In this document: one piece after another, positions 49,501 through 60,794 of the stretch
Position numbering within the stretch: position 1 is the stretch's first letter
How the letters are laid out: each line of letters begins with the position of its first letter
Source of the DNA: Moniliella sp. 'wahieum'
Lineage: Eukaryota > Basidiomycota > Moniliellomycetes > Moniliellales > Moniliellaceae
Length of the DNA stretch: 64,000 nt
NCBI GenBank assembly: GCA_003971905.1
Contig: RSEE01000028.1
Location: 186,001 to 250,000, forward strand
Direction of reading: 5' to 3'
Notes under the pieces: generated by a model
Databases searched by the model: none
Told to the model about the DNA's origin: nothing
Seen by the model: only the letters and a program-made list of their open reading frames with translations
Made by a program: the position numbers and the translations under genes

Positions 49501-51570
49501 CATCCAGATTAGCTTTTCACAGGGCAATGTAGGCAGAGCCCCCTCCGTACGGGATTGATACTGGTTCCATGCTTCAACTTGTTGGCAGACACGGTTGGTC
49601 AAAGTGGTCAGTTCCACTTCAGCATGCGCTCGTCCGCTTGAGCACCAGCATTGGAGAGGTGCATGCTCTGAAGTATCGATTCGTGTTCCAAACCCGTCAC
49701 TCTTCCTTGTTGTTGTTGTTGTTTTCCCTTTGTATCAAAGGCGGAGGGTGCATAATCGTTTGCGCACAACCGCCAGTTCATGCGACAACTTGACCAGCTT
49801 TTGAATGGGTTGGGGCGGGGGGATACGAATGGTACAAGAGAGATGTGGCCCCGTCAACATACTGGGATAGGTACGCCGGATGGAGGGTAGAAGGGAGCGG
49901 GACGAGATGCTGAAGGGCCAAGAGGGCGGAAATGTCGCAGGCAGGCGGGACGCGAGCCTGAGGGGTGTTGGGGAGATTGGAGGTTCTCCAAACTTGTTCC
50001 ATACGAAGGTTGTACGCCACATGGGCCACTTGCGAGCACATTCACCAACATACTCCAATCGTCTCAGCGCGCTGGGGCCGAGATGAGAAACGAGCCAATG
50101 GAGCTTTGGTTGAGCTTGCCCTGCAGTTTCATCAATGCCAACGCTCGGCCCGCCCCCGCCGACGGGTGCAGCATAAAGTCCTGAACATCAAAAAATGTCG
50201 CTTGCCCAACGTGCGAAGATTCCAAGGCACAAGTGGACACAGTAATCGCGGCGCAGTACACTTAATCGCATCCAGTTCTGAGGCGGTACAGCCAGGCAAG
50301 AGCGCCACGCCCGCTCGCTCCAACTGTCGACCACCCATCGAGACACCAGGCCTGAACCGCTAATGACGAGATGAGGTTGTCGGGAAAGGAGGGCGCGAAC
50401 AAGGTGGCGCAAGTACGAATTTCTTCCCGTTGTACCGTCGCAAGGTCCACCACCCCTGCCTCGTCTCCCAAATAGGTCAAAGGGAAAGAAACGATGAGCA
50501 CACGGGCCGAGGAAAGAGGCAAGAAACGACGCATGCCCTTGGATGCCACATCCCTGAGCGCCACCACGCCTTTGACATACCGTACCCCGGCGCGTCCAGG
50601 AAGGGGAAGCACCCGAATATGTTTCCGCAGATCCATTTCGCCATCCTCAGGGTCGAGCTGAAGACGGGCAATCGCTTTGAGCGCTAGCTGGATCACGTCT
50701 CTCGCCAGCTTTGGTGCGAGCCCAGTAGCTTGGCGGCATACGACCACAGGTACGTCCTTTCCTCTGCCCCAAGCGAAGGAAGAAGGGGGCCGAGAGGACT
50801 GATGAGACGGGTGGGAATCGGCACACCTTGCTCTTCATTTTTGGTGCTCGGACAGGGGTGCCGGATGGCACTCGAGAGTAAGGAGACGGGCACCTTTCTG
50901 GCTCTTTAGGCGCAGCTGAAGCCGAGAGAAGATGATCGTAATTTTGGGCACAGGCAACGCATACACGGGACCAGGCAGGGCCAGCAGGGGTGATAATGTG
51001 GCGCGTGGCGCGAGTGCACGATGCACAAAAGATGCTGCCACACAGACGGCAATCTGCACCGGCAAAATGGACATGTCAGATTCGTGTCGGGTAGATTGGG
51101 AGGCACCCCCCCCGACAAAAGCACTACAAGCAGAAGTGGGGTATATAAAGAGACGTACGATGGCGCCGGCACAGTAGGTGGAAGGCACGCTCGCAGCGTG
51201 TACAGGCAGCGGCTGCCTTGTCGGGCATCCAGTTGGGGGGTGGGCTGGAGATGACTGACTCGGTCATCAGGGTCGGGGTCATGGAGGAAGGTGTGTACCA
51301 GGCAGGGACCGTGCGTGCTGGTGACGGTGGCGCAAGGGATGGTGAAAGCGCAGCTGCGGTCGGGGTTGCCGGTTGACGAGGTTGATGCGATTGAGGTGGA
51401 GGCTGTCGTGAGCGTGAGGCAGCAGAAGGGGGGGCAAATCCGAATCGGGATGGGTTGGTGGGGCAGCGGCGGGAGGGACGAGAGCATGCCAGAAGGCGGT
51501 GAACCTGCTGGGGCGCTGCGTTGTTGCGGTCTGGATCGCGCGCCGGGAGGTTCGAGGCCAAAGCTTACCA
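46537..51570 (-). CDS. FAB1: PI3P 5-kinase Fab1/PIKfyve, frameshifted
   Basis: Makes PI(3,5)P2 on endosome and vacuole membranes. From the N-terminus (right side): a FYVE finger WMPDKAAAACTRCERAF...CRRH, then intron 51054-51158, then HCRLCGSIFCASCT, so the RRHHCRxCG core is split across the junction and restored exactly. A CCT-like domain follows: ARVLIVSFPLTYLGDEAG, GCTASELDAI and SHVGQATFFDVQDFM. Next are a Cys-rich/linker region (LTNRVCQQVEAWNQYQSR) and the PIP kinase domain at the C-terminus: FVMEDLFYGRQV, VFDLKGSLRNRFV, MMDYSLLLGV and LVVGIVDYFRPY. Introns 46823-46915 and 46675-46733 join VDYFRPYEWKERVETFMKG and ITPLEYAKRFYALPSTFYW. The stop is at 46537. Frames change repeatedly between 47300 and 50750, so intermediate exons need evidence. 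The start codon was not resolved. Confidence 0.93.
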
Positions 51571-52472
51571 GCGATGCCATGCGTACACAAGCGCAGTGAA
51601 GAGGGAAGGCAGAGCTGGAGGTGGGGGCGTGGAGGGTGAGTGGTGGTGGTGCGAGGGGGGGGGGGCAGCATATGACATGGATTGGCATATGCGACTGCGA
51701 GGGATGCCTTGGGTAGCCTGAGTATATTCTCCGTAGGGGTGCGGTGCTATATGGCAGAAGGTGTGGGCATCCACGGCATGATCGATGATCACCTCACCTC
51801 GGCTGGTCAATGTCACATGTCAGGGCACATTTCAGCTCGCTCGCATTTGGGCTTTGCACCCGACTGGGAAAGCAGCGCACAGGGCAGCGCTTGCCCCCTC
51901 GGTATCGCTGGACGTATTATAATAGTGAGCGCTCAGGCCGCCTCACTTGAGGCCTCAGGCTGAGCTGAGCCCTCCGTGGGGTTATCTTGCAGGGTGGCTG
52001 TGACTCGGGACTGGGACGGAATAGCAGGCTGTAGCGTGCTGTAGCCGGGTGCCCATCCGCTTTGAAGCTTGACAAGCTTGAGTAGCTTCCTTCTGCTTTC
52101 AGCTCTTCAAGCTCTTTAAGCTTCAAGCGGCGCTGCCCGCACAGTCCATCCAAGCGATCCCACCTTGCCGCTATCGACCAGTGACTTCACTTTCACTAGT
52201 GACCTAGTGACCTAATGACCGCCCCCCCTGACTACGGCAGACCCTGCCCGCGCACCTTATCTTGTCGTTTAGGCCACCAGCTTCTCTCGATCAATCTATC
52301 TATCACACGCCACGCGGCAGCCGCAACGAGTAGCTATAGTATCAACTACAACGCGTATAGCAGCCGCTGCAGCATGAAACGGCTCTTGCGTTTTGAACGG
52401 TCCGTTTTGCATTTCCCATTTCAGCCAAGCACGTGCCATTTGCTGATGGTACTGATGCCCCCGCGCCCACCC
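51571..52472. other. Intergenic region
   Basis: Includes a CTCAGGCCGCCTCACTTGAGG palindromic cluster (51930-51970), several CTTCAAGC/GCTTGA words (52060-52130) and GTGACCTAGTGACC words (52195-52215). No gene could be supported. Confidence 0.4.
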
Positions 52473-53490
52473 TCAGGCAAAGTATTCCGGCAGTAGGAAG
52501 CTCAGGTTCTTCTTGGCCTCGGCCGGGATGGCGTGCGGTTTGGTAACAATGGCAAACTTCATGCTGCCCCGCAGCGCCTTGTTGGACGCCGACTCGGGAT
52601 TGGCCGCCTCGGCATGCACCGTGTCCAGCACTCCCAGCACCACTTCTTGCGACGCAACCACATTGTGCTGCAGTACCGCCATCACCTGCTCCACCGTCAC
52701 CGCGCCCTCGTGCGCCCGCCACGCATCGTAGTCCGTCGCGGTCGCCAAACACATAGCCCAACTCGGCCTCGCGTGCCAGCTTGGCCTCGGGCAGGACGGA
52801 CATGTTGATAATGTCGCCGCCCAGCTGGCGGTAGACGTTGCTCTCGGCCCGGGGAGAAGGCGGGGCCCTCCATGCACACCACACACTTGTCCCCGTGCAC
52901 CTGCACCTCGGGAGCGGCCGTGGGCGAGCACCGCGCACTTGTTCTCCACCAGCGGACGCAGATGCTCGTCAAACGGATCGCCAAACATGGCGTGGGCCAC
53001 GACCGACGACTCGGCCCCGTCGCCAAAGAACGAGGCACGGCGGACCCCCTTGGTGCGATCGAGGATCTGAGAAGGAACGATGAAATCCTTCGGACGCACT
53101 CCTCCCGCAGACTGCCCACGGCCGAGAAGGCGAGGATGGTGCGGACACCGAGGTGCTTGAGGCGGCAATGTTGGCCAGGGCTGGCACCTTGCTGGGCGGC
53201 ACCTCATGGGCTACGCCATGGCGAGCAAGGAACGCAATGTGCACGCCGCTCGGCAGCTTGGCAACCGTAATGGGCGAGCTGGGCTTGCCCCAGGGCTAGA
53301 TACGAGGCAGAGATGGTGGTTAGTGCACAATGCTACGCCTGGGGGGGACGGAGGTGAGCCAGGAAGGGCACACGGTATCAGGGTGCACCTGGGTGACAAC
53401 CTCGACGCCGCGAAGGTGGTAGAGGCCAGAGCCGCCAATGACGCCCACCCGAACGCCGAGCTGCTGCACTTGAGCGACGGAGAGGGCCAT
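52473..53490 (-). CDS. MEU1: 5'-methylthioadenosine phosphorylase, frameshifted
   Basis: Cleaves methylthioadenosine from polyamine synthesis into adenine and methylthioribose-1-phosphate (methionine salvage). Start [20 protein letters not shown] at 53490: VIGGSGLY is the phosphate-binding GGSG loop. Intron 53296-53373 joins VHPDT to PWGKPSSPI. Then [39 protein letters not shown] (restored with one extra C), [35 protein letters not shown] (active-site region), [20 protein letters not shown] and [20 protein letters not shown]. The stop TGA is at 52473 after FLLPEYFA. Frame breaks near 53160, 53105, 52920, 52865 and 52740. About 300 residues, normal length. Confidence 0.95.
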
Positions 53491-54245
53491 GGTGAGGATG
53501 GTGGTGGGGGGCTGGAGCGAAAGCGCACGTGAAGAAAAAAAGTTGAACCGCGAAGACAGGAATGGGTACAGCCAGCCACAAGCCGCACGAAGCTCTGGAG
53601 GGTCTTACTACGGGACTGCGCGACAAGCCGGTATGCCGCGGGTATGGGCGGAGGGCGGAGATAGCGGGGACTGACGCGACGGGGAAGCGGCGTGAGTGGC
53701 AGCACTGCAATTTCACTCGGGGCACGTGATCAGGGGGTGGTGGGGTTAAATGAGGGGGTGGTGACCAACACCTGCAGGCTGAAAATAAGGCATCTCAGCG
53801 GGGGTTTAATGAGCCTGCTGCGGCCCTTCGGGTGCTTGGGGGCGGGAGAAGCGCCAGGAAGGACAGGACAGAGCACCCGCTCCAGCAGCGCAGGCACTAT
53901 CCCACAGCCCCGCCGCTGCGACGAGCACAGCGCCCTCACCTCTTCGCCGCCACAGACTCCCACCCTGCCTCTCGCAATTCCCCCAGCAAGCACCTCGCTT
54001 GCCTCCTCGAGGCACCACCCCGTCGAGCAGCCCCGCCCGCTCCTCCGCCCCACCACCACCACCACCACATGCACGCCCACACCTCCCCCGCCCCGCCCCC
54101 CCGCCGCCCCCCCGTCCTGCCCCTCCCCTCGCCCACCCATCACCCCAGCCAGACGTGAAAACGTTCGCCACCGCCCTCCCCCCCCTGCCACCCCGCCCAT
54201 TTGCCACCCGCACCATCACCCCCTCCGTGCACCACACCTTCTTCT
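53491..54245. promoter_or_regulatory. Shared divergent promoter region MEU1 / eIF4G
   Basis: About 750 bases lie between two divergent starts. The eIF4G side is extremely C-rich (CCCCCCACC-type tracts from 54040 to 54300), typical of a long fungal pyrimidine leader. GGGGGTGGTGGGGTT and GAGGGGGTGGTGACC form a near-repeat at 53730-53765. No specific factor site is claimed. Confidence 0.4.
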
Positions 54246-57200
54246 ATGTCCGCCCCCCCCCTCGCGTGCGCAACCCCCCCCCCGCAAGCGTATGTGTATT
54301 CCTCTGCTCTCCTTTCTTCTCCTCCCCCCCCTATAACCTCTGTGTGGCGATGCCAACTCTCACGCCCCTCCTTTTTAGAGTCCACTCGCACCATGACAAG
54401 AGCATCAGCAGCGCCACACAGGCCTGCCTCCCTTCCTCCCCGTGCCCACCCGCCACAGCGTTCTGCTCCCAAGGCCGGCGCCTCTCCCTCGGCCAAACAA
54501 GCGCGACGGCCCAGCCGCTGGTCACGTACCGCCAACCAGCCACAACCTTTGCCGCCGCCCCCCAGCATGCCAGCGCCACTCTATGGGTATCCGGTAGGAG
54601 GGTATGTGCCATACGCTGCGTATCCATGGCCCACCGCCCCGATGCTTGTCCCGGCACAGTGGGGCCATCAGCTCCCCTTTCCGCCCGAGGCAGCTGTGCC
54701 GTACCCTCTCCCCGTCCAGGCCTACCCTCTTCCCAACCCGATCCACCCCCTGCCATCTCCCCAGCACCCGCCGACGAGCCACGCTACCCCGATCCTGTCC
54801 CATTCAACCCCATTCTCCTTCATCGCCACCTCCCCCCGCCCTTGATCCGTTAAGAGGGACAATAGAGGCGGTGCATCTAATGAAGGAGATAGACGAGAAC
54901 AATGAGGTGCCGGACTACTTGCCGTCCCCAGCTGTCTCGCGCAAGGTCAAGATCATCAACCCCGCAACGGGGAAGGAGATCGAGCTGTCCAATCTGGTGG
55001 CATAATTCAGATGGACCTTCTCCGATGCTGGGGCCGCCGTTGGAACGCACCGGGAGGATGTGGTTTCGGACAACGAAGCCAAAAGCCAGCAAAGACCCAA
55101 AAGCGGCCAATATGCTTCCAATGCACCAAGAAGACTCTCTCGATGATGTCCAAAAAGAGCCACGCTTCTGTGATGAGGCAGAACCAGAGGTGTCCAAGGC
55201 CTGTGAGAGAAAAAGTGCAGGGCAACGAATTCAAGACGACGCGATCGTGGAAGAGGAGGAAGACGCGTCCAAAAGCTGCCATAAGGCGGACGTGAGCCTT
55301 GCTCTTGACGCCGGTGAGAATAGCCACAAAGAAGACCTCTCCGCTCCCGCGGAAGGGACGAGGAAGTGGCAAACCATCCTTCCACCCGTCACTTCAAGTG
55401 ACTCAAGCAAGTCAAGTGATTCTCAACATTCACTGTCTTTTCTGGGGATAATTTAGCAGGATCAGAAACTGAGCAAGTGTGGAGGAGCAGGGGCAGAGGA
55501 GATGGTAGCATCCTGCTCTCCTCACCCTCTCCCCTCCTTGGTGCCAGAGATCCCATTCCCTTCCTTCCCCACCGCCAATGAGGCTCGCCAGGCGGTTGAG
55601 GATGTCTCGCTGGTGCAATCTCCCAAGGGCATGTCCCTTCCTTCAAATGAGGAATCCAACTCGAGGAAGCGCGTCCGGTACAGGCGAGACTTTCTTCTTC
55701 AGTTCTCCTCGCTGCCTAACTTGCCACACCCAAACCTTACTTTACTCGGAGCCATGGGCCTATACCGCTTTTCGCCTCGCAAATCGAATTCGGAGGGGTG
55801 GCATAAACATGGCCGTCGTGGTTCTCGCGCGGGCAACACCAAAGGAAGCTCCTCCTTCGGTAAGCCGATTGCCAAGAGCAGCGAAGAACTTCTTGTTTTG
55901 AACCAGCGGCCCAACAATGGTGGCCTTGCGATGAGGAACAATCCTTCCCCGTTGGCCGATCCGTTGGCGACCGTGCGCGGTGAGGCCACGGGAAGCAGCA
56001 ATCGTTCTAGTTGGGGTCCATCAGGTCGAACGGAGGCAGCCGTCGCAAAGTTGGCGACGGGGGTACCTGGCGTTCACGGCATTGGCATAATGATTCTCCT
56101 GCGAACGCCACCCGATCTACCTGGTACCCCAGCAGGGGGAATCCGCTACCTTCAGGGACCTCAGCCATTGGAACGGTTCGATGGAGGTGCGATCCAACCT
56201 CTAGAGCAGTCTGAACATCGATGGGTCCCCCCAGTAGCTTGGGTGAACGGAGTTGTCAAGATACAAAGGAGCATCGGGCGCGCAAGGTCAAGTCACTGCT
56301 GAACAAATTGTCGCCAGCCAACTTCTTCTCTGTCGCATCAAAAGTTCTGGAACTGGCCCAGCCGAGCGTCCAAGAAGAAGAAGGTTCGGAACCTGATGCC
56401 GCAATGGCGCAAGTGATCGAACATCTGTTTGAGAAGGCGACGGATGAGCCTTCCTTTTCTGCGACTTACACTCGTCTCTGCACCTACCTTCATGAAAACC
56501 TTGGCAAAGCAAGGGGTTCCTCTGGTTCCGCAATGGAGTCGCCGCACGCCACGTCGCAAAGCGAGACGGGCCAACGGTTCCGGCGTTTGCTCCTCCGTCG
56601 TTGCCAACTGGTGTTTGAGACCAACTCGGCTCATCTCCAAGCCACCCGTACGGTGGAAGAAAGCGACGCGGCGATTGAGGCACGCTTGCCGAGCGGTCTC
56701 GCGTGCGGAAGCTGCAAGAAGCGGAGATGTTGTCGGACGAGTACTATGAAGCGCAAAAGGCCAAGCGGCGTAACTTGGGCTTGCTCCAATTCGTTGGGGA
56801 TCTGTTCAATGCTGAGATGCTCGGGGCGGTGGTGGTGGTAACGTGTATGTCGAAGCTCCTGAGCCACTCGTCAGAGGAGCCGGCGAAGAAGAATTGAGTC
56901 GGTGGGGAAATTGGCTCGAGCTGCGGGGCCGAGGTTGGACCAAATGTTGGCCCAGGCTCGGCACAGCAATGCCCCCGAGGGCAAGGTGGCCACCCTGAAG
57001 GCTCAAGTTGGCGAATGCTATCGCATCATGGCTGCTTTGAGCAAGACAGAGGAGGTTCCGAGCCGAATGCGGTACATGCTGCAAGATTTGCTGGCGCTAC
57101 GTGCGAAAGGCTGGAAGACGGGATCTCCTTCCTCTTCGTCCTCCACCTCGTCCCGCCCCCTCCGCCGGTTTGCGGGAGGGGAAACGAACCGGCGGGAAGA

Positions 57201-58174
57201 AGTTCGTGGCCCTCAACCTCCTGATAAGTTCAACCGCGATCGAGGAGGGCGGCGCATGAGCACACCCCTTTCCCTGCCTGACACGTCCCGGTTTGGACAA
57301 GGCATCCGTCCTTCCTCTGCCTTTAAGCACACCGGCCGACCCCACTCAATCTTTTCGCAACCTCGAAAAGAGGGAAATAAGGCAAACGTGATCCCGAGGG
57401 CAAGCAACCAGTTTGCCCTCTTGGCCCAGACGGAAGATGCGCCTCCAACCCCGACGAGGGTCCAGCCTGATCCCACCCTTTCCTCGTCCGTCCCTCTCGT
57501 CCCGCACGATCCGCCTGCCTCTTCTCATCCTCCGTCGCGGCCTCACCCGTGACAACGGCAAAGGTAGTGGTAGGGGAGGAGCAAGTGCGTCGCCGGATGG
57601 AGTCCAACTGGGTCGAGTGGATCGGGGTGTTGGATGTGCAGAGGCCGTCTTGGCACTCGACGAGCTCCCTCCCGAGGTACATACCACATGGATGGCAGGT
57701 GCCATGGACCGTGCGCTGGACGGCGCTCAAGCTGGCGTCGACGCAACCGCACGCTGTGGACCATGCTGCGTGCCAAGGCGAGGGTGGGCCTGGGCGACGC
57801 GGAGTGGAGCGGGCCTTTGCGCCAGTGCTGCAGGTGCGATGGAGCGGGACGTACCCTGCCTGTGGGACCGCCTGGCGCAGTGGCTCGTTGCAGCCCGAGT
57901 GCCCAGGGCAGGTGGAGGTGTGGGCCGAGCAGGGGCTGCGCGCGCCAGACGACCGGATGGCGAGGCGGACGAAATGGAGCAAGAGCTGAGCCGGGCGCGC
58001 GCGGCTGCTCGCCAGCGTCGACGCCCGGCTGTCCGCAACCCAGGCCCAAGCCCCGCCGGGCAACACGTAGAAGTTCTCATCTCTCGGCGATGGGAAGAGG
58101 CGAGAGGCGCACGCCGACCCCCCCCAGAGCTAAGGCTCGGTTTACTTCTCCGGTTCGTGGGCCCTGTTCTGTGA
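54246..58174 (+). CDS. TIF4631: Translation initiation factor eIF4G, frameshifted
   Basis: Scaffold joining eIF4E, eIF4A and poly(A)-binding protein on capped mRNA. A short first exon may start at ATG 54246; an intron ending TTTTTAG at 54379 leads to MTRASAAPHRPASL (54393) and a Pro/Tyr-rich segment (YGYPVGGYVPYAAYPWPTAP). Then VKIINPATGKEIEL (about 54950), a conserved fungal eIF4G motif. The eIF4E-binding motif is YRRDFLLQF (Tyr codon 55679), matching YxxxxL-phi. MIF4G domain: VKSLLNKLSPANFFSVASKV, VIEHLFEKATDEPSFSATYT, GLLQFVGDLFNAEML and SRMRYMLQDLLALRAKGWK (56285-57115). After a Ser/Arg-rich linker, a C-terminal MA3-like segment is read across frames: EEQVRRRMESNWVEWIGVLD and EAVLALDELPPEVHTTWMAG (57570-57700). 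Frames change many times (54850-55010, 55450, 55740, 56245, 56700, 56890 and 57550). The 3' limit is approximate. Confidence 0.9.
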
Positions 58175-58619
58175 TCCGGTCGTATTGGATTGTGGTGTTT
58201 CGGGTGGACGGGTGTCGTGCCAAAGGCTGCGACAGGAGATGGGCGGAGCAGACAGTCGGCGAACACGACGGCAAAACATAGCATTTTGAAGATAGAAGCT
58301 GGCCCAGGGTGCTATTCCTTTGTCCTCTTTGGCGGTATACCCGTACTATAGATTGCTGCCTGTGTGCTTGCTGTATCTTGGTTGTAAGTGAGAACACTCG
58401 CGTCTATCGGCTTCGGTGCTCGGGCAGGGGTCAGATCAGAGACTCCTGACCACAACAGAGCGGCAGTATCTACACATCCCAGATGGATTCAGCTAGGACG
58501 CTCACGACGTTCAATGAATTAGTAGTTCAAGCTTTAAGCCTTCAAGCCCTCCTCCACCTTCCCCCCCCGCACGTCCATGTGAGAAGGCACAGCCCGGGGA
58601 AATAGTGAGGAAAAGAAGA

Positions 58620-58688
58620 GACTCGAATGGATTCGAACCCATGTCATCGCCTATTGGCCAGGATGCGTCACCACTACGCTATCGAGCC
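58620..58688 (-). tRNA. tRNA-like element, anticodon unresolved
   Basis: On the minus strand, acceptor GGCTCGA pairs with TCGAGTC (one G-T pair). D arm GCGT/ACGC closes AGTGGTG. The A box TAGCGTAGTGG and B box GGTTCGAATCC are both intact. The T stem closes only if one C is added (CCAT to CCCAT), the same error type seen in the genes. The anticodon arm (around TCCTGGCCAATAGGCGA) does not fold into a standard 7-base loop with T33, so it may be a tRNA with a small intron or errors, a tRNA pseudogene, or a tRNA-derived repeat. Confidence 0.45.
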
Positions 58689-59314
58689 GGGATAAGAGCA
58701 GCTCAGGATCACAGTCTAACAGTCCCAAAACTCCGACGAGGGTTGCAGATCCCAGGGTTCCCCCCTCGATTAGGGTGTACACTTCTGACCCTTTAATTGC
58801 AACCAAAAACTCCCATCCGCCCTCAAGCTTTAGCGTCAGCAACCACCCCAGTGCACAGCTCCGCTTCCGCCCTCTCCGTTGTTGTTGGACTCTCTTAGCT
58901 CGCTTGGGCGTATGGACTTTGCCCCTACCGTGACCAGCGCCTGTGGCTGTCGCGCACTCCCCCCAGCAGTACACCATCCCGAACAAATTGCCTGCTGTGG
59001 GCCCTCGTACTGGATGCTTGCGACGGATGCACGGATGGCAAGTAGAGTTGGCCTGTTGGCAACTGGCTGTCCAAGATTCCATCTGCTCCTTGCCTCGGAC
59101 TCCCCTTCCAAGCTGGCTGCAACCGCCTGAGATGGAAGTCGCCACACCTTTCGGCTCTCATCAGGGGATGATGTGGGTCTATAGGAGCAGTTGATGTACT
59201 GATAAGCGACGCGTTTAAAAAAGCTCTTGGGAAGGAGTTACCATCAGGCGCTAAGGATACCTCCCGCCCCACACGATGTGTATCAGACTGACGCCGTACT
59301 GGAGGGCCCTTGGG

Positions 59315-59470
59315 CCACTATAGGCTCGTATGGGCTGGATCGCGATTCTGATCAGTTGGGTGATCCTGTATCCACCTCTCGACTATGCCCCCTTCCAGTT
59401 AGGAGGGACTTAGACCTCCAGTCCATCCATAGATGTATCCAATCCATCTGCTCCTCTTTCCTCTCCATCT
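59315..59470. repeat. Dispersed repeat, copy 1
   Basis: Shares ordered blocks with 62226-62385: CCACTATAGGCTCGTA-like start, GATTCTGATCAGTTGG, TCCACCTCTCGACTATGCCC, ACCTCCAGTCC and CCATAGATGTATCC, then a TCC-rich end. Similarity is roughly three quarters by eye. Confidence 0.85.
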
Positions 59471-59510
59471 CCTGTTTCATCCCGAAGACAATATGTGCAT
59501 CATTTGAGGC

Positions 59511-59545
59511 TTGAACGTTGAACATTGAACGTTGAACGTTGAACC
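59511..59545. repeat. Heptamer tandem array, TTGAAC[G/A/C] x5
   Basis: Units TTGAACG, TTGAACA, TTGAACG, TTGAACG and TTGAACC in a row. Single TTGAACG words recur nearby and on the other strand at 25082, 60454, 60642 and 62758. Confidence 0.93.
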
Positions 59546-60794
59546 TCATGAACCTCATACGGGCATGGGACGGGGAGCACGGGAGGATAGGCAGGCCGGT
59601 TTTGGATGGCAGTATAGAAGAGCGACTGAAGCGTTACGGAAGGCGGGCGTGGCCAGGTCTGGCCAGCGGGCACAGCCTGCCATTCCTCACTTAGTCACTA
59701 GAGCCACTAGTCACGCAGTCCCTTGTAGTTGCAAGGTTACGGATGCGGTTAATCATAAGTGCCTTGCTGCACCGGCGGGTCCCCGCAGTGTACCCGCGCC
59801 GCGACGCTCAACATCAACAGCCTGAACCATCCCGTGCTCCACGTGCGTGGAACGTACAAGGTCAAGGTCAGGCCTGAGGGTCAGGCCGGCCGATCAACCT
59901 CGTCAGCGCCGCCAGCAGACGCCAGCGCGCTAACCTCTGCCAACCTCGACCGATGTGGTCGCGCCCGTGACGCGTGAGGACTGAGGCTCTGAGGCCTGAG
60001 CCCTGAGGACCGAGTCGACGATCACCATATACCCGCCGCCGAGGTGTGGGTGTATAGGATGGGTTCCCACTGTCCCCTACTGCGGCGAGCGTTTGCCGGG
60101 TAGGGAGTTGCTCGTGCGAATGTCCGTGGCGCTTCCGGCAGGCGCGCCACTGGCGCGCCCCTTGCCGGAGTCGGGGTGTCGGCATGTGCACGTGACGTGT
60201 GCGGGTGCGCGCATGCACGCAGCCAGAGTGCCTCAGTCGTGCTGGGCGCTGCTAGGCACTGCGACGCACTGCAGCGCCCCCGCTGGCCACACTCGCCGGC
60301 TGCCGGGGCCACGGGGTCACATGCCGCAGGCCGCATGCCGTGCGGCTTAGCCACATGCCAGATGCTAGTGCTCACCGCCCAGGAGCCACCTAACCCTGGT
60401 CACCAGCGCACTAGCCCACTGTACCCACTGGCCACTGAGTATAGTTACTAGTTAACGTTGAACGTGCTGCTCTGCCCTGGAGACCCGATGGTACTGAGCA
60501 ATCGTACGCATGCATTATGGGAAACTGCTGCCTGCTATCGCCTCTCCTCTCCGGCCAGTCGGGCATCGTCGCCCGCACACACACATTGACAACATTTTTC
60601 CCCGCTTCCTTCTGCCACTCCAACCCCCATCAACGCCAACGTTCAACGTACTCTAACCCTTCCCCTTGCGCCTGTTTTCAATCCATCCACAACGACGTGC
60701 CTCCCTCGCTGCCCTCGGTGCCCAGTTGGAGCACCCTTTCGTCACCGTTCACTCCCGCTCCAACCACCACCACCATTCGCAAAGGGCAGCTACG

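Larger units (their letters stand above)
58175..60794. other. Intergenic region with tRNA-like element and dispersed repeat
   Basis: Contains the tRNA-like sequence (58620-58688, minus), copy 1 of a dispersed repeat (59315-59470), the TTGAACG array (59511-59545), CACTAGTCAC words (59694-59715) and CTGAGGCCTGAGC words (59985-60012). I found no protein-coding gene. Confidence 0.45.
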
